Origin: CAZOJJ01 sp964580105
GTDB taxonomy: Bacteria > Bacteroidota > Rhodothermia > Rhodothermales > Rubricoccaceae
Direction: 5' to 3'
Assembly (NCBI GenBank): GCA_964580105.1
Contig: CAZOJJ010000099.1
Location: forward strand, 1 to 5,514
DNA: 5,514 nucleotides
Positions 1-5,282 of this stretch are shown here, piece after piece. Under the pieces are notes generated by a model that was not told the DNA's origin, searched no databases, and saw nothing but the letters and a program-made list of their open reading frames with translations. Each line of letters begins with the position of its first letter. Within the stretch, counting starts at the first letter, position 1. A program made the position numbers and the translations under genes.

Positions 1-59
1 GCTGGGAAGCGAGGGCTGGGAAGCGAGGGCTGGGAAGCGAGGGCTGGGAAGCGAGGGCT
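1..59. repeat. 14-bp tandem repeat, four full copies
   Basis: The unit gctgggaagcgagg occurs four times without a mismatch (1-14, 15-28, 29-42, 43-56), followed by a gct that runs into the lipoprotein stop codon. The period is not a multiple of three and the repeat lies after the stop of the minus-strand lipoprotein gene, so it is not coding for that gene. No internal inverted repeat or U-run makes it a convincing terminator. It begins exactly at the window edge, so the true copy number is unknown. It may be a real minisatellite or a product of assembly at a contig end. Confidence 0.9.
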
Positions 60-969
60 ACTCCTCGCAGTGCGGGCCGAGGTCGTCCTCGACGGCCTCG
101 TAGAGCGCGACGGCGTGACCGACGATCTCTTCGGTCGGGGTGTCGCCGCCGAGCACCTCGGCGCGAAGGTCGAGTGAGGCGATGGACTCGCCGAGGTCGC
201 GCACGGCCACCTCGCCCTGTTCGCGGAGGGCCTCCTCGTCCTCGGCGCAGACGGCGATGGTCACGCCCTCCTCGGTCTCGACGCGGTACCACGTCGTCTG
301 CTCGGGCAGCTCCTCGGTGATGAAGAAGTAGGCCGCGAAGAACTTGGTGACGGCGTTGACGGCCAGCGCCGTGGCGATCTCCTGGTCGGTCAGGCCGAGG
401 CCGCGCAGGTGCGCCAGCGCAGCGGCCCGGTCGAACTGGAGCTCCCCGTCGATGACGGCGCCGCAGAGCGGGAGGCTGCGCAGCTCGGCCGGGATCACGC
501 TGAGGTCCGTATTCGGGTCGGTGCCCTTGAGCAGCCCCTCGATGGTGGCGAGGACGGCCTCGTTCTCGAAGAGCTCGGCGTAGCCTTCGATCTCGCGCGG
601 GTCGAACGCGGTGGCGTTGGGGTCGGTGGCGTACGGGCACGACCCGCCGCCCTTCGCCGTCGAGGCGGGAGCCGCGGCGCTCGCGCCGGCCTCGGCGAGG
701 AAGAAGGTGGCGACGCGGTCGAGGTCGAGGAGGTCGAGCCCGTGGCGCTCGAGGAGCACGGAGGAAAGCTCGACGCGGACGGCGGCGTGGTCGGGGTCCT
801 CCTCCAGCGCCCGTTCGAGCAGGCCGATGGCCGTCGAGAGGTCGCCGCTCTGGCGGGCGAGGCGGGCGTCGGTCAGGAGGTCGGTCGCGCTCGGGTCCGC
901 GTTGTCGCAGGCCGCGAAGAGCAGGGCGCAGACGCCGAGCACGAGCAGGGGACGATGCAGGGTTCGCAT
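58..969 (-). CDS. TPR-containing lipoprotein of unknown function
   Basis: This gene encodes 303 residues starting at an ATG (967-969 on the complement) and ending at TAG. Residues 1-20 form a lipoprotein signal peptide: Arg-3 to Arg-6 region, a hydrophobic core, then lipobox FAAC with Cys-21 as the lipidated residue. Asp-22 follows at +2. Residues about 28-60 match a tetratricopeptide repeat (AR..RQSGDLSTAIGLLERAL, then DPDH), with a second weaker helix pair to about residue 92. A low-complexity Ala/Gly linker (about 93-110) leads to a C-terminal domain I do not recognise. That domain holds four cysteines (111, 169, 241, 301), which could form disulfides in the periplasm. No Shine-Dalgarno is visible before the ATG. 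The gene lies 176 bp downstream of the LolC/E-type permease on the same strand and probably has its own promoter in that gap. The lipoprotein call is strong; the function is unknown. Confidence 0.9.
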   Translation of the reverse strand: MRTLHRPLLVLGVCALLFAACDNADPSATDLLTDARLARQSGDLSTAIGLLERALEEDPDHAAVRVELSSVLLERHGLDLLDLDRVATFFLAEAGASAAAPASTAKGGGSCPYATDPNATAFDPREIEGYAELFENEAVLATIEGLLKGTDPNTDLSVIPAELRSLPLCGAVIDGELQFDRAAALAHLRGLGLTDQEIATALAVNAVTKFFAAYFFITEELPEQTTWYRVETEEGVTIAVCAEDEEALREQGEVAVRDLGESIASLDLRAEVLGGDTPTEEIVGHAVALYEAVEDDLGPHCEE

Positions 970-998
970 GGGGGTCGGTGTTCGAGTGTGGTGGAGCC

Positions 999-1074
999 CC
1001 AGGATACGAGCGGGACCCCCCGGGCATCGGCAGACTTTCGCGTGCCCTATACCGTCCTATACCGTTTGGCGCAA
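999..1074 (-). promoter_or_regulatory. Candidate promoter region of the lipoprotein gene
   Basis: This is the informative part of the 176-bp gap 970-1145. On the minus strand, TTGCGC (1074-1069) is followed after 17 bases by TATAGG (1051-1046), a weak sigma70-like pair. The -10-like hexamer lies in a 10-bp direct repeat (plus strand cctataccgt at 1046-1055 and 1056-1065), so an equivalent hexamer sits 10 bp further upstream. An alternative is TATCCTGG (1006-999), a partial match to the Bacteroidota -7 element TAnnTTTG, ending 29 bases before the ATG. I cannot tell which is used. I see no terminator for the upstream permease gene in this gap. Confidence 0.35.
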
Positions 1075-1145
1075 TGCTCACGAAGAGGGGAACGCCCGCG
1101 CACTACAGGCCGCCGTTCCGTCGCCGTCCCGTGGGGGCCCTGCGG

Positions 1146-2477
1146 TCAGCCCGTGCTTCGGACGGCCGTGGCGGGCTCGATGGTGGCCGCCCGCCGCGCC
1201 GGGTACACCGACGCCAGCACGCACAGCCCCACGGCGATGAGCGTCACGACGCCGAGGTCGAAGAGCCGGATGGAAACCGGGTACGCGTCGATGATGAACG
1301 AGTCGCCGCCGAGCTTGACGAAGCCGGTGGCCTTCTGGAGCCCGGCCAGCCCGAGGCCGAGGCCGAGCCCCAGCCCGGTGCCGATGCCGCCCACGAGGAG
1401 CCCTTCGAGCAGGAAGATCCGCGCCACGTCCTTCTTCGAGGCGCCCATCGCCTGGAGCGCGCCGAGGTCGCGCCGTTTCTCGATCACGATCATCGTCAGC
1501 GCCCCGACGATGTTGAACGCGGCCACGACGATGATGAGGGCGAGGATGGCGCTCGCGGCCCACTTCTCCATCTGCATCACGGAGTAGAGCGAGGGCTGGA
1601 GGTCGTACCACGTCCGTACGGTGTGGCGCGCGGGGTCGAGCGCGCGCTGGAGGTCCCGCTGCACCGCCCGCGCCCGCTCGACGTCGTCGAGGCGGAGGTC
1701 GATGCCGGAGACGCGGCCGGGCATCCGGAAGAGCCGCTGCGCCTCCTCGAGCGCGATGAACACGTGCGTCTCGTCGTAGGACGGATCCAGCTCGAAGGTG
1801 CCGCGCAGGACGAACACCTGCTGGGCCGGCAGGCCGAACGGGTACTGCACGATCATCCGTTCGAGAGCGGGCGCGGAGAGGAGCGCCACGCGGCTGCCGT
1901 CGTCGCCGGAGGGGCCGGGGAAGAAGGCCATCTGCGCCGCCAGCCCGCGCCCGAGCACGATGCCGGGCCCCGCTGCGGTGCGCCCGACGGCGAACGTGCC
2001 GGCCGTCACCGAGCGCGCCACCGCCGGGTCGAGCGCGGCGGGGTCCACCCCCCGGACCTCGACGACGCGGTCGAGCTCGCGGGCGTCGGTGCTGGTGAGC
2101 AGCGCCTTGCCCTGGACGAACGGCGCGGCCGAGACGACGTGGTCGGCCGCGCGGGCGACGGCCAGCAGCGAGTCGGTCGTCGCCAGCCCGCCGCCGTCGG
2201 CCGCCTCGATGCGGACGTGGGGGTCGTACGAGACGAGGAGGTCGCGGACGGTGTCGTAGAACCCGTTCATCACGCTGAGCACGACGATCAGCGCCGCCAC
2301 GCCGAGGGCGACGCCGCCGACGGAGATGCCACTGACCACCGAGATCAGCGTCACCCGACGGCGGCTGGCGAGGTAGCGGCGCGCGATGAGCAGGCGGTAG
2401 TCCAAGCGGGAAGCGCGTAAACAGGCAGGGGCGTACGGGGGAAGCCGGGGGGAGGGATCTTCCTTTCCTACCCGCAT
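1146..2477 (-). CDS. LolC/LolE-family lipoprotein-releasing ABC transporter permease
   Basis: The product is 443 residues from the chosen ATG. It matches the inner-membrane permease of the Lol machinery, which extracts mature lipoproteins and passes them to a periplasmic carrier, driven by the ATPase LolD. The N-terminus contains the family-typical YRLLIARRYLASRR (27-40). TM1 spans about 43-70 and ends in VLSVMNGFYD. A periplasmic domain (about 75-305, MacB-like core) follows. The FtsX-type module has TM2 (about 307-330), the cytoplasmic loop EKRRDLGALQAMGAS (333-347), a glycine-rich TM3 (about 352-378, GLGLGLGLGL) and TM4 (about 404-424). It ends with the signature YPARRAATIEPATAVR. ATG at 2477 is preceded by AGAAAGG and a -7-like element at the right distance. 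A TTG at 2405 would give 419 residues and a more typical N-terminus. No lolD ATPase gene is in the window. Family call is firm; LolC versus LolE cannot be decided. Confidence 0.92.
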   Translation of the reverse strand: MRVGKEDPSPRLPPYAPACLRASRLDYRLLIARRYLASRRRVTLISVVSGISVGGVALGVAALIVVLSVMNGFYDTVRDLLVSYDPHVRIEAADGGGLATTDSLLAVARAADHVVSAAPFVQGKALLTSTDARELDRVVEVRGVDPAALDPAVARSVTAGTFAVGRTAAGPGIVLGRGLAAQMAFFPGPSGDDGSRVALLSAPALERMIVQYPFGLPAQQVFVLRGTFELDPSYDETHVFIALEEAQRLFRMPGRVSGIDLRLDDVERARAVQRDLQRALDPARHTVRTWYDLQPSLYSVMQMEKWAASAILALIIVVAAFNIVGALTMIVIEKRRDLGALQAMGASKKDVARIFLLEGLLVGGIGTGLGLGLGLGLAGLQKATGFVKLGGDSFIIDAYPVSIRLFDLGVVTLIAVGLCVLASVYPARRAATIEPATAVRSTG

Positions 2478-2498
2478 ACCCGCTGCCTTTCTTGGAAG

Positions 2499-2512
2499 CG
2501 AAGATACCTTCG
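2499..2512. promoter_or_regulatory. Divergent promoter with overlapping -7-like elements
   Basis: The 14-mer cgaagataccttcg is a near-palindrome (12 of 14 positions symmetric). Read on the plus strand it gives TACCTTCG (2505-2512), ending four bases before the ATG of the outer-membrane-type gene. Read on the minus strand it gives TATCTTCG (2506-2499), ending 21 bases before the ATG of the Lol permease. Both resemble the Bacteroidota -7 consensus TAnnTTTG and share the same central TA. No clear -33 TTTG partner is visible on either side. If correct, the plus-strand transcript would be nearly leaderless. The symmetry could instead mark an operator. Confidence 0.4.
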
Positions 2513-2516
2513 TGCC

Positions 2517-3230
2517 ATGCGCCGCCTCGCCCCGCTCTTGTTCGCCGCCGTGCTGGCCGCGCCCCTCGCGGCGCAGCCCGACCGGGTCTTCCCGCCCCCG
2601 GCCGATTCCCTGGCCGGCCACTACGGCACGGGAACGGGCTTCACGATCCACCTGACCGAGTTCGGGTTCGGCCTGGGCGGCTTGGTGCGCGCGCGCGTGG
2701 GGCCGGGCACGTCGAGCCTGGTGGAGTTCAGCCTCGGGGCGGGGAAGGACGAACGCGAACAGCAGTTCTTCGTCGGCCTCTTCGGCGACACCGTGACGCC
2801 GTTCAAGCGGAACTACGTGCTGCTGGCGCCGCTCCACGCGGGCATCGAGCAGCGGCTCTTCCGCGAGCAGATCGAGGACAACTTCCGCCCGTTCGTCCAG
2901 CTCACCGTCGGGCCGACGGCCGCCTACCAGTGGCCCTACTTCGACGACGTGAACGAGAACGGGCTGCGCGAGGAGGGCGAGGTCCGGCTGGGGCCGTTCC
3001 GAGGGTTCGGCCGGGGCGCGTTCCGCCTCGGCGTGGGCGGGACGCTGGCCGTGGGCGCCTACTTCGGCCGCAGCCGCCGCTCGGCGCAGGGCGTCCGCTT
3101 CGGCTACGCCGGCGACTACCTCTTCCGCGAGGTGGAGCTGCTCGAACCGGACCCCGAGGTGGAAGACCCCGCCCGCCGGTTCTTCGGCACGCCCGTCGTG
3201 AGCTTCCACGTCGTCCGCCTCGTGCCTTGA
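2517..3230 (+). CDS. Secreted, probably outer-membrane beta-barrel protein
   Basis: The product has 237 residues. Residues 1-20 are a clear Sec signal peptide: Arg-2/Arg-3, a Leu/Ala core, and cleavage likely after the AxA motif LAA or at AAQ. The mature part alternates short hydrophobic and polar stretches with many glycines and aromatics (FTIHLTEFGFGLGGLVRARV at 42-61, FVGLFGD, FRGFGRGAFRLGVGGTLAVG at 161-180, GVRFGYAGDYLF). This pattern fits amphipathic beta strands of an outer-membrane barrel of about eight strands. Residues 144-155 (DVNENGLREEGE) resemble a dockerin or EF-hand calcium loop, with acidic or Asn side chains at loop positions 1, 3, 5 and a Glu at 12. The C-terminus ends in FHVVRLVP, not the classic terminal aromatic. 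I recognise no named family. It is the first gene of the plus-strand group and faces the Lol permease across 39 bp. Confidence 0.8.
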   Translation: MRRLAPLLFAAVLAAPLAAQPDRVFPPPADSLAGHYGTGTGFTIHLTEFGFGLGGLVRARVGPGTSSLVEFSLGAGKDEREQQFFVGLFGDTVTPFKRNYVLLAPLHAGIEQRLFREQIEDNFRPFVQLTVGPTAAYQWPYFDDVNENGLREEGEVRLGPFRGFGRGAFRLGVGGTLAVGAYFGRSRRSAQGVRFGYAGDYLFREVELLEPDPEVEDPARRFFGTPVVSFHVVRLVP

Positions 3231-3290
3231 CGGCGCGGAGGGCACGAACCGGCGGGAGCGACGTTGGAGCGTCCCCCGCTCGCCGCCTCC

Positions 3291-4214
3291 ATGCGCCTCT
3301 GCATCGTCCACAACCCGAACGCCGGCCACGCCAACGACGCCGCGCCCCTCCACGAAGCGATCGCCACCCGCGACGACGTCACGCTCGTCGAGCCCGCCAC
3401 GCCGGAGGCCCTGCGCGAGGCGGTCCGGCAGGCGGCCCGCAGCGGCGCCGAGGTCGTGGCCGCCGCCGGCGGCGACGGCACCGTCCACGCCGTCGCCAAC
3501 GCGCTGCTGGCCGCGGGCGACTCGGCCGAGACGCGCCCGGCCCTGGCCATCGTCCCGGTGGGGACGGGGAACGACCTCGCCCGCACGCTCGCCGTTCCGT
3601 TCGACGCGGCCGAGGCGCTCGCGCTCGTCGAGGGCGGCCGGCGCGCCGTGATCGAGGCCATCCGCGTCGAGCCGATGGACGCAGAGGCGTGCTTCGCCGT
3701 CAACATGGGCAACGGCGGTTTCACCGGCCAGATGCGCGAGACGCTGACGGACGCGCTGAAGGGCCGGTGGGGGCCTCTCGCCTACGTCGTTGCGGCGGCC
3801 GAGACCCTGCCGCGGATGCAGCGGTACGCCGTCCGCCTCACGTTCGACGACGCAAAGCCGGAGGCCCACCGCCTCTTCAACGTGGTCGTGGCGGCGGGCC
3901 GCACGGCGGGCGGCGGGCGCCCGGCGGCGCCGACGGCGAACCCCGAGGACGGCCTGCTGGAGGTGGTGCTGGTCCGCGCCGGGACGACCACGCAGGTGGC
4001 GGGCCTGGCCGCCCGCGCCCTCGCCGGGGCCGACGTGCTCGCCAGCGATCTGGTGGAGGTCCGCCGCGCCCGCCGCCTCCACGTCGAGGCCGAGCCGCCG
4101 ATGCGGTTCGCCATCGACGGCGAGATGAAGGCCGAGACGCCGGTCGCGTTCGAGGCCATCCCGCGGGCGCTCCGCGTCGTGGTGGGGGAGGGGTACCGCG
4201 CCGAACCTGCGTAG
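3291..4214 (+). CDS. Diacylglycerol kinase catalytic-domain lipid kinase (YegS/BmrU-like)
   Basis: The product has 307 residues, a normal length for a bacterial lipid kinase of this family. Such enzymes transfer phosphate from ATP to a lipid hydroxyl, often diacylglycerol, at the inner face of the cytoplasmic membrane. The motifs appear in order: NPNAG at 8-12 (nucleotide loop), GGDGT at 60-64 (the family signature), PVGTGNDLA at 89-97, and NMGNGGFTG at 138-146. GGG at 207-209 is followed by P.A....EDGLLEVV at 214-226, and a C-terminal DGE sits at 276-278. I chose the ATG at 3291 because it puts NPNAG eight residues from the N-terminus, as usual. A TTG at 3264 would add nine residues with no homology-like character. 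No Shine-Dalgarno is visible. It follows the upstream gene by 60 bp and precedes the 2TM gene by 42 bp. Substrate is not predictable from sequence: diacylglycerol, phosphatidylglycerol and sphingoid bases are all used in the family. Confidence 0.93.
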   Translation: MRLCIVHNPNAGHANDAAPLHEAIATRDDVTLVEPATPEALREAVRQAARSGAEVVAAAGGDGTVHAVANALLAAGDSAETRPALAIVPVGTGNDLARTLAVPFDAAEALALVEGGRRAVIEAIRVEPMDAEACFAVNMGNGGFTGQMRETLTDALKGRWGPLAYVVAAAETLPRMQRYAVRLTFDDAKPEAHRLFNVVVAAGRTAGGGRPAAPTANPEDGLLEVVLVRAGTTTQVAGLAARALAGADVLASDLVEVRRARRLHVEAEPPMRFAIDGEMKAETPVAFEAIPRALRVVVGEGYRAEPA

Positions 4215-4225
4215 ACTCCGGCTCG

Positions 4226-4233
4226 TAGCTTGT
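4226..4233 (+). promoter_or_regulatory. Possible internal -7 promoter element before the 2TM gene
   Basis: TAGCTTGT lies in the 42-bp gap after the lipid-kinase stop and ends 23 bases before the ATG at 4257. It matches the TAnnTT core of the Bacteroidota -7 element. A similarly placed but poorer sequence, GACGTTGG (3260-3267), also ends 23 bases before the lipid-kinase ATG. No convincing -33 element is seen. This could allow the last two genes to be transcribed separately from the rest. Confidence 0.3.
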
Positions 4234-4256
4234 CCGTCCATCGCCTCGCCACTGCC

Positions 4257-4769
4257 ATGCCGTTGACCGAAGAGCAAGCCCGCAAGCAGGCCCGGAAGGA
4301 GAAGGAGTTCTACGGCCACCTCGCCTCCTACCTCGTCGTCAACGCGTTCTTCGCCGCGCTCAACCTGCTCACCGATCCGGGCTCGATCTGGTTCATCTTC
4401 CCGATGCTCGGGTGGGGGGTGGGCCTGGTCTCCCACGCCGCTAGCGTGTTCGGCCTGCCCGGCCTCGGGCACTCGTGGGAGGAGCGCCGCGTGCGCGCGC
4501 TCACGGGCCAGGACGCCACCGAGGCGCAGATGGACCGCCTCCGCCTCCTGCTCGACGAAGAGCTCGACAGCCGCGCCCCGGCCTCCTCGACGCCGCAGAG
4601 TGTGGACCAACTCCAGCGGCGCATCGAGCACCTCGAAGCCATCGTCACCAGCCGCGACTGGGACCAGCTCGAGGCCGACTACCGCCCGCCCCTCGCCGAC
4701 GGCCTCGACGAGCCCGAGGCGGAGACGCCGGAGGCGCGGGCCGCCCGCCTGGCCCGGCGCGTGCACTGA
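4257..4769 (+). CDS. 2TM-domain membrane protein
   Basis: The product has 170 residues. A charged N-terminus (EEQARKQARKEKEFYGHL) leads into two hydrophobic segments at about 21-37 and 44-65. Between and within them are the hallmarks of the 2TM domain (PF13239-type): YGHLASYLVVNAFFAALNL, then WFIFPMLGWGVGLVSHAASVF. This places it in the inner membrane with both ends probably cytoplasmic. Residues about 67-80 (PGLGHSWEERRVRAL) continue the domain. Residues 86-131 are helical and charged with a likely coiled coil (QSVDQLQRRIEHLEAIV at 114-130). An acidic, Pro/Ala-rich tail follows. The role is unknown; in other proteins this domain can be fused to signalling modules, but none is present here. 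ATG 4257 is preferred to an upstream TTG at 4230. Its TGA stop overlaps the ferredoxin ATG by one base, so the two are probably translated together. Confidence 0.85.
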   Translation: MPLTEEQARKQARKEKEFYGHLASYLVVNAFFAALNLLTDPGSIWFIFPMLGWGVGLVSHAASVFGLPGLGHSWEERRVRALTGQDATEAQMDRLRLLLDEELDSRAPASSTPQSVDQLQRRIEHLEAIVTSRDWDQLEADYRPPLADGLDEPEAETPEARAARLARRVH

Positions 4770-5197
4770 TGGCGACGACCCCGCTTCCGCCCGAGGCCGA
4801 CCCGGAGGCGCTGCGGCGCGTCGCCGAGGCGCTCGGCGTGGGCCGCATCCGTCGCCACGTCTTCCTCTGCGCCGACCAGACGAAGCCGAAGTGCTCGACG
4901 CGCGAGGACAGCCTCGCGTCGTGGAACTACCTCAAGCGGCGGATCAAGGAGCTGAAGCTGGAGGGGGTGACGGACCTCTACCGCACGAAGGCGAACTGCC
5001 TCCAGATCTGCCGGGGCGGCCCCATCGCCGTCGTCTATCCCGAGGGGGCGTGGTATCACTCGTGCACGCCCGAGGTGCTGGAGCGGATCCTCCAGGAGCA
5101 CCTGCTCGGCGGCGAGGTGGTGCGGGAGTACCTCATCGTGCAACGGCCGCTGCATGAGGGCGGATTCCCCAATTCGGTTGCGTCGTGCCGGCGGTAG
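4769..5197 (+). CDS. Thioredoxin-like [2Fe-2S] ferredoxin
   Basis: The product has 142 residues. A variable N-terminus (1-28) precedes a thioredoxin-fold ferredoxin domain: RRHVFLCADQTKPKCS (28-43), a helix SWNYLKRRIKELKL, then YRTKANCLQICRGGPIAVVY (71-90) and PEGAWYHSCTPEVLERILQEHL (91-112). Cys-34, Cys-42, Cys-77 and Cys-81 form the C-x7-C ... C-x3-C pattern expected to bind the [2Fe-2S] cluster. Cys-99 in WYHSCTPE also occurs in many relatives. Such proteins are soluble electron carriers or assembly partners; the redox partner here is not evident. The start is fixed by the 1-bp overlap with the 2TM gene, and there is no Shine-Dalgarno, which suggests translational coupling. After VVREYLIVQRPL (117-128) the last 14 residues look unlike the family and may come from inserted mobile DNA. 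Confidence 0.92.
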   Translation: MATTPLPPEADPEALRRVAEALGVGRIRRHVFLCADQTKPKCSTREDSLASWNYLKRRIKELKLEGVTDLYRTKANCLQICRGGPIAVVYPEGAWYHSCTPEVLERILQEHLLGGEVVREYLIVQRPLHEGGFPNSVASCRR

Positions 5198-5201
5198 GAT
5201 G

Positions 5202-5231
5202 AGTAGGGACACCATGCATGGTGTCCCTACT
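5202..5231. repeat. Perfect 30-bp palindrome
   Basis: The half-site agtagggacaccatg (5202-5216) is followed directly by its exact reverse complement (5217-5231). As RNA it would form a stem of about 13 base pairs around a small loop. It starts 4 bp after the ferredoxin stop and lies between convergent genes, so it may act as a bidirectional transcription barrier. No U-run follows on either strand, so a classic intrinsic terminator is unlikely. The GTAGGGRC.../...GYCCCTAC form is like dispersed REP- or MITE-type palindromes of various bacteria, from general recollection only. Confidence 0.85.
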
Positions 5232-5282
5232 TGGGTGTATGGATCAACCAGATGGGGCGCCGCCAAGCCGCTGCCGTGGGGG

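Noticed and set aside
1339..1371. Hexamer-like repetition encoding GLGLGLGLGL in the permease
   Set aside because: A glycine-rich third transmembrane segment is normal in this family; it is not a separate repeat element.
1586..1597. A 12-base match (agcgagggctgg) to the left-edge tandem repeat inside the permease gene
   Set aside because: It lies in conserved coding sequence (around the QPSLYS codons) and is probably coincidence.
409..2420. Long plus-strand frames over the lipoprotein and permease genes
   Set aside because: They are shadows of the minus-strand genes, with skewed composition and no domains.
2478..4766. A minus-strand frame open for about 2.3 kb, continuous with the Lol permease frame and antisense to the plus-strand genes
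   Set aside because: It is low-complexity, Arg/Ala/Gly/His-rich, has no recognisable domain, and lies opposite genes with clear family motifs. Long antisense frames are expected at this GC content.
5202..5240. Intrinsic terminator for the ferredoxin operon
   Set aside because: The stem is strong but no U-run follows on either strand, so it is annotated as a palindromic repeat.
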